NCBI GenBank assembly: GCA_044228875.1
Contig: JBGAUA010000004.1
Location: forward strand, 1 to 60,169
Source of the DNA: Epilinea sp044228875
GTDB lineage: Bacteria > Chloroflexota > Anaerolineae > Epilineales > Epilineaceae
Direction: 5' to 3'
DNA length: 60,169 bases
The position numbers and the translations under genes are program-made. The notes under the pieces are model-generated. The model had not been told where the DNA came from. It did no database searches and worked only from the letters and a program-made list of their open reading frames with translations. Of the stretch, positions 41,451 to 50,735 are shown one piece after another (position 1 is the first letter of the stretch; each line of letters starts with the position of its first letter).

Positions 41451-42293
41451 TCAGCTCTCCAGGTCGCTCATGTGTGGCTCGTGCAGGTGCACGGGCTGGG
41501 GCGCCGCGCTGCGTCGGACACGCAGGTTGAGGAACTCCACGCCCACGCTGAAGGCCATGGCGAAGTAGGCATAGTTCTTGATCTTCAACTGGTGCGCGGC
41601 ATCCGGGTTCCAGCCTTCGATGACCAGCACGAAGCCGATCAGGATGAGGAAGCTGAGGGCCAGGATCTTCATGGTGGGATGTTTCTCGACGAATTCGCCG
41701 ATCGACTCGGCGGCGAGGAGCATGACCGCCGCCGCCGCGACGATGGCGATGACCATGACCACGATGTCCCCCGAGATGCCCACGGCGGTGATGACCGAGT
41801 CCAGGGAGAAGATGATGTCGACCAGACCGATCTGCAGGACCACGCTCATCAAGCTGGCGGCCGCCTTGGCCGGACCGTGACCGCCTTCCAGGCCTTCCAG
41901 CTTGTTGTGGATCTCGTGGGTGCTCTTGGCGATGAGGAACAGTCCGCCCCCCAGCAGGATGATGTCGCGGCCCGAAAGGCCCTTGCCCACCAAGGTGATC
42001 AGCGGCTCGGTGAGGCGCATCACCCAGGTGATGGACAGAAGCAGGAGGACGCGGGTGAGCACGGCGATGCCGATGCCCAGCTGCCGCGCCCGGTGCTGCT
42101 GTTCCTTGGGCAGGCGCCCGGCAAGGATGGCGATGAAGATCACGTTGTCGATGCCCAGCACGATCTCCAACACGGTCAGGGTCACGAGGGCCACCAGCCC
42201 GGCGGCGCTGAAAAGGTCGCCGTTGGCGGCCGCGGGCACGGCGGAGAGGTTGAGGCTGGCCATCAGGCCATGGGAGAGATCGAACAGGTTCAT
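41451..42293 (-). CDS. TerC family integral membrane protein
   Basis: 280 aa with about seven transmembrane segments. The two acidic family motifs are present: EIVLGIDNVIFIAIL (residues 42-56) and DIIFSLDSVITAVG, each with conserved Asp residues in a helix. TerC-type proteins are linked to tellurite resistance in Ter systems and to manganese or other metal export in others. Here it stands alone, without other ter genes, so a metal homeostasis role is more likely. Start at 42293 with AAGG 9 bases upstream. A good promoter precedes it. Confidence 0.9.
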   Translation of the reverse strand: MNLFDLSHGLMASLNLSAVPAAANGDLFSAAGLVALVTLTVLEIVLGIDNVIFIAILAGRLPKEQQHRARQLGIGIAVLTRVLLLLSITWVMRLTEPLITLVGKGLSGRDIILLGGGLFLIAKSTHEIHNKLEGLEGGHGPAKAAASLMSVVLQIGLVDIIFSLDSVITAVGISGDIVVMVIAIVAAAAVMLLAAESIGEFVEKHPTMKILALSFLILIGFVLVIEGWNPDAAHQLKIKNYAYFAMAFSVGVEFLNLRVRRSAAPQPVHLHEPHMSDLES

Positions 42294-42362
42294 GGCGGGG
42301 CCTTGTGGTTCCTTTCGCTGGCACCTGACGCCGGGCCGCGGCTCGCGGCGCGGTCGAGGCAG

Positions 42363-42390
42363 ATCATAGACGGTCCTCAGACAGGGTCAA
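42363..42390 (-). promoter_or_regulatory. Promoter of the terC-like gene
   Basis: On the minus strand: TTGACC (42390-42385), a 16-base spacer, TATGAT (42368-42363), 69 bases before the ATG. Confidence 0.65.
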
Positions 42391-42562
42391 TCCATCGCCG
42401 CTCTCGTACGATGGACCCATCGCGCGGGTTGCGAACCTGCCGTCCTGGCCCGCACAGGGTTGACGCCGCCCGGCAAGCCCTGGCAAACTGAGCCCGGCCG
42501 GCGGCGCCCCAGACGCGGCGCCGCATCCCCATCCGGGCGGCCACCGAACCGGAGGCTCCCTC

Positions 42563-43918
42563 ATGCGCCACACGCACCGTCGCGGCCTGTCCTTGATGCT
42601 GGGCGCCGCGGCGCTGGTTGCCGCCGCGGCACTGGCCTTCGCGGACAAGGGCTCGCCGACCATCGTCGAAGCGGCCGGGTCGGCCGAGGGCCGTTCGGAT
42701 GTCGCGGCATCGACCTTCCCCTTCCGGCAGCTTAGGCCCCGGCAGGAGACCACCACCGCCGAGCCAAGCAGCCCGGAGCCCTCGGCGACAGCCGGCACCC
42801 CGTCGGCCTCCCCCACCGACGGCCCTTCAGCCACGCATACCCTCGCGCCGCCTACGCCGCCGACGTCGCTCCCCGGTACCGCCACCTCCATCGCCACCGC
42901 CACCGCCGCGCCGCGCCCCATCTACCTGCCCTGGGTGGACCGGATGGGCGCGGCCGCCAAGCAGGAGCCGGTCTACGTCGTGGCCGGCAACATCGTTCGC
43001 CTGGCCCCGGGGCCGCGGCAGCTGTACGCCCTCGAGGACGGCCCGCCGCGGCTCACGGTGCTGCACGGCAACACGGCCACCGGCCGCCTGGAACGCTCCG
43101 GCAGCATGGCCCTGGACGCCCCCGGCCTGGATCCACGCTCGGTCCGTCTGGCCGCGGACCCCTTGCTCGACTACGCCTACCTGCTGTACTTCAACGCCCT
43201 GACGGTGGTGGAGGCGGTGAACCCGCCGCAGCCGCGCAAGCTGCTGGCAGCCCCGGACTGCGATGCCCTGGCGGTGGAGCCATGGACGGCGACGCTGGGC
43301 TGCGACGGCCTGCGCACCGTGGACCTGGAGAACCCGGAGGCGGCCAAGGAGCTGTTCGTCCTGCCCCGCGCCGGTCGGGCCCAGGCCCTGGCCCAGGATG
43401 ACGGGCTGCTGGCCGCGGCCTTCCGCGAGGCCGTTCCGGCAAGCCGGCCGACCACGCTGGCGCTCTACCACACCGGCTACCGCCAGAAGCCACGACCCGC
43501 CGGGCAGTTGGCCGACGTCGGGAACACGGTCGCCATGGTCATGGTGGGGCGCCTGGTCTACCAGCTGGTCGACGAGGACGGGCGTCGCGGCCTGCAGCTG
43601 ATCGACGTTGCCGACCTTGACGGCCGACGCCAGCCGCGGCTCCTGGCGCGTCTCGACCTCGACGGCCTCCCCCGTGGTCTGGCCGTCGATCCATCGGCGC
43701 AGCGGCTCTACGTGTTGGAGGAAGGTTGGTTCGACCGCCGCGACCGGATGCAGCACGGCCAGACGGGTGTGCGGGTGTACAGCCTCAAGGACCCACGCCA
43801 GCCCCGGCTGTGGCGCTTCCTGCCCCTCGACCAGCCGGCCGCGGACATCGCCGCCACCGAAGGGCTGCTGTACGTGGCGGGAGGGTCGGCGGGGCTGGCG
43901 GTGTACCGGGTGGAGTGA
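42563..43918 (+). CDS. Secreted LVIVD-type propeller protein with internal YLP motif
   Basis: 451 aa; GGAGG lies 7 bases before the ATG. The signal peptide (MRHTHRRGLSLMLGAAALVAAAALA) is followed by a Ser/Thr/Pro linker at about residues 65-115 and then RPIYLPWVDRMG. Here the YLP motif comes near the N-terminus, before the folded domain, instead of at the C-terminus. The rest (about 130-451) has propeller strands such as LQLIDVADLDGRRQPRLLARLDLDG, GVRVYSLKDPRQPRLWRF and GLLYVAGGSAGLAVYRVE. Function unknown. Stops only 15 bases from the opposing gene. Confidence 0.77.
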   Translation: MRHTHRRGLSLMLGAAALVAAAALAFADKGSPTIVEAAGSAEGRSDVAASTFPFRQLRPRQETTTAEPSSPEPSATAGTPSASPTDGPSATHTLAPPTPPTSLPGTATSIATATAAPRPIYLPWVDRMGAAAKQEPVYVVAGNIVRLAPGPRQLYALEDGPPRLTVLHGNTATGRLERSGSMALDAPGLDPRSVRLAADPLLDYAYLLYFNALTVVEAVNPPQPRKLLAAPDCDALAVEPWTATLGCDGLRTVDLENPEAAKELFVLPRAGRAQALAQDDGLLAAAFREAVPASRPTTLALYHTGYRQKPRPAGQLADVGNTVAMVMVGRLVYQLVDEDGRRGLQLIDVADLDGRRQPRLLARLDLDGLPRGLAVDPSAQRLYVLEEGWFDRRDRMQHGQTGVRVYSLKDPRQPRLWRFLPLDQPAADIAATEGLLYVAGGSAGLAVYRVE

Positions 43919-43933
43919 GGGCGTGCGGGAGGT

Positions 43934-46204
43934 TCAGCGGCCCAGGGACGGCAGATAGGCCCGCTGGGCCAACGCGCCTCCCGGCAATGCAACAGCCAGT
44001 TCGGCGCGGTCATCGGTGGCTGATAACGCCAGCTCCAAGCGGTGCCGGCCGGCGGTGAGGACGATGGTCCGGTCGATGGCGGCGCCTTCGCGGTCGCGCT
44101 GGTCCACGACCAGGCGCTCGTCCACCCACAGGCGCAGGTCGCCGCGGGCGTGGACCAGGAGGGGCCGGCCTTCGGAGACGGTGACGACGCGCTCGGCGAT
44201 CAGCGCAGCGCCCGGGGCGTCGCCGGCCGCCAGAGGATCGCGGCAGCCCGCGCGACAGTCCAGGGACGACCAGGCCGCCACGGACGTCGGCCCCTCGGAG
44301 AACCAGGGGTTGGCGAAGCGGCGGACGCGCCAGGCGTCCAGGTCGTCGAAGCCGTAGACCTCGGTGCCGGTGTAAAGGCGGCCGTCCGGTCCGAAGGCGC
44401 CGCCGGCGATGCTGCCCTCCGGATGCCGGGGACGGAGGGAGGCGTCCATCTCATAGCGGATCGGCGGCAGGGGCTCGCCCCGCAGGTCGAAGCGCTGGAT
44501 GCCTTCCGTGGTGCCGGGGAAGAGCCAGAGGCTGCCGTCCGGGGCATGGGTCAGGCTGCTCGTCCGCGACGGCACCGTGAAGCTCGCGGCAAGAGCGCCG
44601 TGCACATCGCTGACCTCGACGGTCACATCACGCGCCCCAGCGGCGGCCGAACGGGTCAGCAGCGCGGCGACGCCGCCGTCGTCGAGGGCCTCAACCGCCC
44701 AGAACCTGGCATCGGGCTGCCCTGGTGTCAGCGCTGACTGCAGCCGCAGCTGGGCATCATAGCGGTAGAGTTGACGGCCTTCGTCGCCGCCCACCAGAAG
44801 CAGCTCGTCGGTCGCGCTTCGGTACAGAATCCCGCTCGGTCCCGCGGACCGCGGAGGAACCACCGGCTGCATCTGGGCATCCAATGGCTGCTCGGCGGCG
44901 ATCATCCGCCCGTCGGCAGCCAGATGCAGCAGGCGGTGGTGCGCCACGTCCGTGGCCCAGATGCTGCCGTCCGACTGCACCACAGCGCGGTTGTTGCAGG
45001 CAAAGGACACGCCGCGGTAGGGGCAGTCGCCGAAGGGCGCCGGTTCGGTGCCGATCGGCCATTCGAGCGCCGGCCCTTCAGGTTGACCCAAGGCGTCGAA
45101 CCACCGCAGCCGATGGCTGAATGCATGATCGTAATGGACTTCGAAGCTGAAGATCCGACCATCCGGGGCCGGTTGGGGGTTGACCGGACTTGCATCGACC
45201 GGTCCCGGCTTCGGGTCGACCCGCCCGATCGCGCCGAGCAAGCCTCCTGCTGCGCTGAAGTGCAGCAAGGTGCCTGATCCATCCTGGCTTCCTGCTCGCT
45301 GCACGAAGACCGAACCGTCAGGCGCGGCGGCGATGTCGCGACCGTCGGACATGCCGCTCACGGGCCAGCTGCCCAGCGGACGACCATCGGCGTCGCGGCG
45401 CATCACGACGCCGCCCTCCAAGGTCAGCAGGCCACCGTCGGCAGCCGCCGCCAACCGGTCCGGGGCTGCAGTGAACTCGTGGCCAAGGCCCCCGAATCGG
45501 CGCTCCGCCATCAGCTGCCCCTCGGGCGAAAAGCGCCGAAGGCGCCCCTGCTCGCCCTGATGGGTGACGATCACGGAGCCGTCCGATAGCACGGCGACGT
45601 CGCTGGGACCGCGCGTGTCTGCCGTCGAATCGGCCGCGCTGGTCCAGGCGTTCCGGACTTGGCCGTCGCCGTCCAGACGCCAGATGCGGCCATCGGGCAA
45701 GGCCGCCGCCACACCGCCGTCCGGTGCAGCGGCCAGGCGACCACCGGAGCCGTCGGCAGTCGGCGATCCACCGCCGGCGGTCGCAGGTGGCGGCCAGGGC
45801 AACAGGGCCAGCAGGCTGCCATCGGGCGCGAAGCGCTGCAACCGGTGCAGATCCGCCACCCAGACCTCGCCCGCCGTCGTCACCGTGACATCCTGCGGTC
45901 GCTCGAAGCGCCCCTCGTGCCGCCCCGTCCCGGCCCAGACCGCCAACAGTCGGCCGTCGGCGGCAAAGCGGCGGAGCCGACTCGGCCCCGCGGTATCCGC
46001 TAGTACCAGATTGATCACCGAGCCGTCGGGCGCGGTGGCGATGGGACCGGACTGCGCCACATCCGCAGCAGGATCCGCCGGATCGAAGCCGTAGAGCCGC
46101 TTGAGCAGCGGCGGCTCCTGAGCGGTCGCCGCCACCGGGCGGCCGGCGAGAACGATGGCGCAGAGGCCGAGCGTGGCAAGCCGGGCGGCGCGGATCGCGA
46201 TCAT
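43934..46204 (-). CDS. Secreted NHL-type propeller with PA14-like tail and C-terminal YLP motif
   Basis: 756 aa. Start at 46204 with GAGGAG 8 bases upstream; signal peptide MIAIRAARLATLGLCAIVLAG. NHL-like repeats run to about residue 620 (GEVWVADLHRLQRFAPDGSLLAL, GSVIVTHQGEQGRLRRFSPEG, GSIWATDVAHHRLLHLAADG). Residues about 625-735 (WRVRRFANPWFSEGP...GDLRLWVDERLVVDQRD...LTAGRHRLELALS) match, block for block, the end of the 31928-35293 protein and suggest a PA14-like domain. The C-terminus is AQRAYLPSLGR without a PT-rich linker. Divergent from the ABC importer operon. Confidence 0.8.
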   Translation of the reverse strand: MIAIRAARLATLGLCAIVLAGRPVAATAQEPPLLKRLYGFDPADPAADVAQSGPIATAPDGSVINLVLADTAGPSRLRRFAADGRLLAVWAGTGRHEGRFERPQDVTVTTAGEVWVADLHRLQRFAPDGSLLALLPWPPPATAGGGSPTADGSGGRLAAAPDGGVAAALPDGRIWRLDGDGQVRNAWTSAADSTADTRGPSDVAVLSDGSVIVTHQGEQGRLRRFSPEGQLMAERRFGGLGHEFTAAPDRLAAAADGGLLTLEGGVVMRRDADGRPLGSWPVSGMSDGRDIAAAPDGSVFVQRAGSQDGSGTLLHFSAAGGLLGAIGRVDPKPGPVDASPVNPQPAPDGRIFSFEVHYDHAFSHRLRWFDALGQPEGPALEWPIGTEPAPFGDCPYRGVSFACNNRAVVQSDGSIWATDVAHHRLLHLAADGRMIAAEQPLDAQMQPVVPPRSAGPSGILYRSATDELLLVGGDEGRQLYRYDAQLRLQSALTPGQPDARFWAVEALDDGGVAALLTRSAAAGARDVTVEVSDVHGALAASFTVPSRTSSLTHAPDGSLWLFPGTTEGIQRFDLRGEPLPPIRYEMDASLRPRHPEGSIAGGAFGPDGRLYTGTEVYGFDDLDAWRVRRFANPWFSEGPTSVAAWSSLDCRAGCRDPLAAGDAPGAALIAERVVTVSEGRPLLVHARGDLRLWVDERLVVDQRDREGAAIDRTIVLTAGRHRLELALSATDDRAELAVALPGGALAQRAYLPSLGR

Positions 46205-46428
46205 GTGAGAGTCTCCTCGGTGCGTGGCGCTGAAGGGTGCATGTCGCTCTGACGCGATTCTGCTTCCACCACTTGCAGGGCCATCGAAGCCGTACCCCAC
46301 CAACTTGCATCTCCCCCCGTTGCCCGCACAATACCCGCCCGCGGCCCGCGCGCAAGGCGTCCACCACCCGAGCGGCCGCGCAACCTCCCTCCCGGCTCCC
46401 GGAACCTGGCGCGAGGAGGCGCCCCGCC

Positions 46429-47586
46429 ATGCAGATGTCCAACCTGACGCGATGGCCGATCATCGCCGCGCTGATCCTCGTGTCCCTCGGCGCATGCGGC
46501 GGCGCCACGCCCCCGGACAGCGCCTTGCCCGACGCCACCGCGCCCGATGAGGCGGCGGACCTGGCGTCCGTGCCCAACGCCGCCGCTCCGGTGCTCAACC
46601 GTCCTGATGCCGGCAGCCTGACCGTCCTCGACTGGTCCGGCTATGAGAACCCGGATTACTTCGCCGACTTCACGGCCGCCCATCCCGACGTCGACCTGCA
46701 GCATGCCGTCATGGAACAGGATGTGGACGGCCTGACCAAGATGAAGAGCGGGCTGGAGGCGGACCTCGTCCACCCCTGCTCCAACTACTACCGCATGTGG
46801 GTGGATGCCGGGCTGGTGCAGCCCGTGGATACCGCCAGACTCAGCAACTGGAAGGGCATCAACGCCAAGATGGCCGAACTCGGTCGTTTTGACGGCAAGC
46901 AGTACTTCGTGCCCTGGGACTGGGGCTTCGACAGCATCCTCGTGCGCACCGACAAGGTGGACCCGGTGCCCACGAGCTGGGCGGACCTGTGGAACCCGGC
47001 CTACAAAGGCAAGCTCTCGATGAGCGACATGCCCGACTACAACCACGCCGCCGCCGCCCTGGCCCTGGGCATCGCCGATCCCTGGAGCACCACGCCGGAG
47101 CAGAACGCGCAGATCAAGGCCAAGATGGCCGCCCTGCAGCCCAACATCCTGGCCTTCTGGGGCGACGGCACCGAGCTGGCCCAGCAGATTTCCTCCGGCG
47201 ACGTGTGGGTGGGCGGCAACGCCTGGCCCGACGCCTACACCCTGCTGGTGCAAGAGGGGTTGCCGGTGGCCTACGCCAATCCCAAGGAGGGCCGGCTCAG
47301 CTGGGTCTGCGGCTATGGCATCAGCGCCAAGGCCAAGGATGTGGACCTGGCCCATGCCTACATCGACGCCATGATCGCCCCCAAGGCCATGGCCGCCTTC
47401 ATCGACGAGTTCGGCTTCGGCGCCGCCAACTTCGACGCCCTGCCCCTGGCGGACGCTGACACGGTGGCCCGGCTGGAACTGGACGATCCCAAGGTGATCG
47501 ACGACAGCATCTTCTACGCTCCCCTGACCGAGGCCCAGCGCGACGCCATGGTGGCCGCCTGGGACGAGGTGAAGGCCGATCAGTAG
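46429..47586 (+). CDS. potD: ABC importer substrate-binding lipoprotein, spermidine/putrescine type
   Basis: 385 aa. Start at 46429, 9 bases after GAGGAGG. The lipobox ends LVSLGAC with Cys23. The mature protein has LTVLDWSGYENPDYFADFTAAHPDVD, DLVHPCSNYYRMWVDAGLV, YFVPWDWGFDSILVRTDKV and PTSWADLWNPAYKGKLSMSD, all close to PotD/PotF-type binding proteins (COG0687). It delivers polyamine or a similar cation to the two permeases downstream. First gene of the operon 46429-50550. The true ligand could differ (for example a thiamine- or opine-like compound). Confidence 0.87.
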   Translation: MQMSNLTRWPIIAALILVSLGACGGATPPDSALPDATAPDEAADLASVPNAAAPVLNRPDAGSLTVLDWSGYENPDYFADFTAAHPDVDLQHAVMEQDVDGLTKMKSGLEADLVHPCSNYYRMWVDAGLVQPVDTARLSNWKGINAKMAELGRFDGKQYFVPWDWGFDSILVRTDKVDPVPTSWADLWNPAYKGKLSMSDMPDYNHAAAALALGIADPWSTTPEQNAQIKAKMAALQPNILAFWGDGTELAQQISSGDVWVGGNAWPDAYTLLVQEGLPVAYANPKEGRLSWVCGYGISAKAKDVDLAHAYIDAMIAPKAMAAFIDEFGFGAANFDALPLADADTVARLELDDPKVIDDSIFYAPLTEAQRDAMVAAWDEVKADQ

Positions 47587-47641
47587 CGGTTCGGGGCCAA
47601 GGATCGGACCGGCCTGAGGCAGAGCTGGCCACGATGAAGCC

Positions 47642-48481
47642 ATGAAGAGCGCGCGCACGGTGATGTGGCTGGCCCTGCCGCCGGCCCTGTGGCTGGCGGC
47701 TTTCTTCCTCCTGCCCATGGCCGGCATGCTGCTCACGTCCTTGCAGGGCGGCGAGGGCGCCTCGGGCCTGGGACTGGCGCAGTACCGCACGCTCCTGGCC
47801 AGCCCGCGCTACCTGCGCGAGCTGGGCCAGACCAGCCTCGTCAGCGCCCTGGTCGCCGGCCTTGCCGTTCTGCTGGCCTATCCCCTGGCCTGGTTCCTGG
47901 CCTTCCACGGCGGACGGCGGCGGGCCCTGCTGCTGCTGATCCTGATGGCCCCGGGCTGGGTCAGCTACCTCCTGCGCGTCTTCGCCTGGAAGCTGATGCT
48001 GGGCACCGGCGGAGCCCTGAACCAGCTCCTGCTGGCCCTGGGCCTGCTACGCGAGCCGGCGCCCTGGCTGCTCTACAGCATGCGCGCGGTGGTGGCCGTG
48101 CTGGTCTATGTGTGGATCCCCTTTGCCGCCCTGCCGATCTTCGCCGCCCTGGAGCGCATCGACCGCAGCCTGCTGGAAGCCGCCGCGGATCTCGGCGCCA
48201 GGCCCTGGCAGGCCTTCCGCCGCGTGACCCTGCCCCTGAGCATGCCCGGCGTCAGCGCCGCCTTCTGCCTGGTCTTCATCCCCACCCTGGGCGAGTACGT
48301 GACGCCGCTGCTGGTCGGCGGGCCGCGCGGACAGCTCTTCGGCAACCAGGTGCAGAGCCAGTTCCAGAAGGCGATGAACTGGCCCCTGGGCGCGGCGATG
48401 GGCCTGATGATGCTCCTGGTGGCCGTGCCGGTGATGCTGCTGCTGGCCAGGCTGGGCCGGCTGGATCTGGGCGAGGGCTGA
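47642..48481 (+). CDS. potB: ABC importer permease, PotB-like
   Basis: 279 aa with six hydrophobic segments. The EAA loop LLEAAADLGARPWQAFRRVTLPLSMPG, which contacts the ATPase, lies at about residues 178-204. A start motif LPPALWLAAFFLLPMAGMLLTS fits the first helix of PotB-type permeases. It lies 55 bases after the binding-protein gene and 2 bases before the next permease. Confidence 0.88.
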   Translation: MKSARTVMWLALPPALWLAAFFLLPMAGMLLTSLQGGEGASGLGLAQYRTLLASPRYLRELGQTSLVSALVAGLAVLLAYPLAWFLAFHGGRRRALLLLILMAPGWVSYLLRVFAWKLMLGTGGALNQLLLALGLLREPAPWLLYSMRAVVAVLVYVWIPFAALPIFAALERIDRSLLEAAADLGARPWQAFRRVTLPLSMPGVSAAFCLVFIPTLGEYVTPLLVGGPRGQLFGNQVQSQFQKAMNWPLGAAMGLMMLLVAVPVMLLLARLGRLDLGEG

Positions 48482-48483
48482 GG

Positions 48484-49377
48484 GTGGCCGCGATCGGCGG
48501 GCCGACCCCCTCGCGAGCGCCGGCGGCAACCGCCCCGCGCCGATGGCGCCCTGACGCCGCGGCGCTGTACTTCACGGCCTTCACCCTCCTGCTGTACCTG
48601 CCGCTCGTCCTGCTGGTGCTTTTCTCCTTCAACGCTTCGCGCACGATGGCCTTCCCGATCAAGGGCTGGACCCTGGACTGGTACGCGCAGGCCTGGCGTA
48701 GCCCCGGCCTGCGCCAGGCGCTGGCCAACAGTCTGGCGGTGGCCCTGGGGTCCAGCCTCGCGGCCACGGTGTTGGGCAGCCTGGCCGCGGTGGCGGTGCT
48801 GCGTTTCCGCTTCCCCGGGCGGCGACTGCTGCTGGCCGTGGCAACCCTGCCCTTGGTGGTGCCCTCCATCGTCCTGGCCGTGGCACTGCTCGCCGGCGCC
48901 ACCCAGGTCAACAGCCTGCTGGCAGCCGCGGCGCCCGGCCTGGAGCGCGCGCGGCTCAGGCCCTTCTCCTTGTGGACCGTGGGCGTCAGCCACGTGGTCA
49001 TCGCCCTGCCGATGGTCATCCTCATTGTCGCCGCACGCATGGCAGGCATCCCGCGGCGCCTGGAGGAGGCGGCGATGGATCTGGGCTGCTCGTACTGGGG
49101 CGCCCAGCGGCGCATCACCCTGCCCCTGGCCCGCTCGGCCATCCTGGCCGCCTTCCTGACCGCCTTCTCCAGCTCCTTCGACGAGTTCGGCACGGCCTTC
49201 CTGTTGGCCGGCACCCGCCAGACCCTGCCCACCTACCTCTACAGCCAGCTGCGCTCGGCCTACAAGCTGCCGATGGTGGTGGCGGCGGCGGCGGTGATCA
49301 TCGTCGCCTCCTTGCTGCTGGTGGCGGCCACCGAGATCCTGCGCCGCGGCGGCGAAGCGCGGGCCGGGAGGCCCTGA
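48484..49377 (+). CDS. potC: ABC importer permease, PotC-like
   Basis: 297 aa from GTG at 48484, 2 bases after the PotB stop. It has a hydrophilic N-terminal extension of about 25 residues before YFTAFTLLLYLPLVLLVLFSFNAS, which is the usual PotC start, so the true start could be internal. The EAA loop is RLEEAAMDLGCSYWGAQRRITLPLARSA, near residues 195-222, and FSSSFDEFGTAFLLAGTRQTLPTYLYSQ follows as in PotC. Six transmembrane segments. Confidence 0.87.
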   Translation: MAAIGGPTPSRAPAATAPRRWRPDAAALYFTAFTLLLYLPLVLLVLFSFNASRTMAFPIKGWTLDWYAQAWRSPGLRQALANSLAVALGSSLAATVLGSLAAVAVLRFRFPGRRLLLAVATLPLVVPSIVLAVALLAGATQVNSLLAAAAPGLERARLRPFSLWTVGVSHVVIALPMVILIVAARMAGIPRRLEEAAMDLGCSYWGAQRRITLPLARSAILAAFLTAFSSSFDEFGTAFLLAGTRQTLPTYLYSQLRSAYKLPMVVAAAAVIIVASLLLVAATEILRRGGEARAGRP

Positions 49378-49380
49378 GCC

Positions 49381-50550
49381 ATGAGCGATCCCGTCATCCG
49401 CCTGCGTGGCGTCCGCAAGGTCTACCCCGCCGCCCGCGGCCGAAGCCCCCTGGCGGCGGTGGAGACCCTGGACCTGGACCTGCTGCCCGGCGAGTTCTTC
49501 ACCTTCCTGGGCCCCAGCGGCTGCGGCAAGACCACCCTGCTGCGGATGATCGCGGGCTTCGAGGAGCCGACGGCGGGGGAGATCGCCATCGCCGGACAGC
49601 CGATGCGCGGCGTGCCGCCCAACCGCCGCCCGGTCAACCTGGTCTTCCAGAGCTACGCCCTCTTCCCCCACCTGGATGTGGCGGCCAACGTCGGCTTTCC
49701 ATTGACGATGCAAGGGCTTGCCAGGGATGCGATCGCCACTCGGGTGGCCGAAACCCTGGCCATGGTGCGCCTGGCGGGCATGGAGGATCGATTGCCGGCG
49801 CAGCTTTCCGGCGGCCAACAGCAGCGGGTGGCCCTGGCACGGGCCATCATCGGCCGGCCGGCCGTGCTGCTGCTGGACGAGCCGCTCGGGGCTCTGGACC
49901 TGAAGCTGCGCAAGGCGATGCAGCTGGAGCTCAAGCGCCTGCAGGCGCGGCTGGGCATGACCTTCGTCTACATCACCCACGACCAGGAAGAAGCGCTGAC
50001 GATGTCGGACCGCGTGGCGGTGATGCGCGCCGGCGTCGTGGAGCAGCTGGGAACGCCGCGCGAGATCTACGAGCGGCCGACCAGCCGCTTCGTGGCCGAC
50101 TTCATCGGCGAAAGCAACTTCCTCGAGGCGGTGGTGACCTCGGTCGCCGCCGACCACGCGATGGTGGAGGCACTGGACGGCGGCATCAGCCTGCGGCTCG
50201 ATGAGACCGCGGCGGCCGGCGCCGCGACCGGGGACCGGGTGACCCTGACCCTGCGGCCGGAGCAGCTGGACCTCTGCCTGGCCGACCTGGGCCACGACGA
50301 CCACCCGCAGGCCGCGGACGGCCTGGCCGGAACCGTCGAAGACGTGGTCTACATCGGGACCGACCTGCGCTGCATGGTGCGTCTGGCCGGCCATGCCTCG
50401 TCAGGCGCGGCCACCGCGACCGCCCCTCACCTGCCTACCTGGACCGTGCGCGTGCCCAGCGACGCCCACCGAATGGATCCGCGCCTGGCGGCGGGTACCA
50501 GGGTCCGCCTGCGCTGGCGGCCGGAAGCCCTGCGGGTGCTGACGGGCTGA
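49381..50550 (+). CDS. potA: ABC importer ATPase, PotA-like
   Basis: 389 aa, starting 3 bases after the PotC stop. Walker A GPSGCGKTT at 44-52, Q-loop in VFQSYALFPHL, signature LSGGQQQR near 141, Walker B VLLLDEP near 161, and the H-loop in YITHDQEEAL. The C-terminal part (about 240-389) is a TOBE-type domain (VTLTLRPEQLDL...GTDLRCMVRL). Energises the polyamine-type importer. Gene order is binding protein, permease, permease, ATPase, the reverse of the classical potABCD. Confidence 0.92.
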   Translation: MSDPVIRLRGVRKVYPAARGRSPLAAVETLDLDLLPGEFFTFLGPSGCGKTTLLRMIAGFEEPTAGEIAIAGQPMRGVPPNRRPVNLVFQSYALFPHLDVAANVGFPLTMQGLARDAIATRVAETLAMVRLAGMEDRLPAQLSGGQQQRVALARAIIGRPAVLLLDEPLGALDLKLRKAMQLELKRLQARLGMTFVYITHDQEEALTMSDRVAVMRAGVVEQLGTPREIYERPTSRFVADFIGESNFLEAVVTSVAADHAMVEALDGGISLRLDETAAAGAATGDRVTLTLRPEQLDLCLADLGHDDHPQAADGLAGTVEDVVYIGTDLRCMVRLAGHASSGAATATAPHLPTWTVRVPSDAHRMDPRLAAGTRVRLRWRPEALRVLTG

Positions 50551-50735
50551 GGGGGCCAGCGTCGATCGTTGGCGCCCGACCGGGATCCCGGCGTGGCGGG
50601 GAACCTGAATGGCGCCGATGGACAGCCACCGGGCCTGATCGCGTGGCCATTTCCCAGGCGCACGCGCGCCATTTCCCCCCGAGTTACAGGGCCGCTGCGC
50701 CCGAGAATCATCATCGATCTCAGGCTTAATGCAGT
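50551..50735. other. Non-coding stretch after potA
   Basis: Contains short imperfect hairpins (for example the palindrome CCGGGATCCCGG at 50580-50591), but no gene or T-tract terminator. It leads into the palindromic cluster at 50736. Confidence 0.4.

Noticed and set aside
49381..50550. Assignment of the importer to a specific polyamine
   Set aside because: The PotD-type family also binds other small cations; ligand residues cannot be judged reliably by eye, so only the general type is stated.
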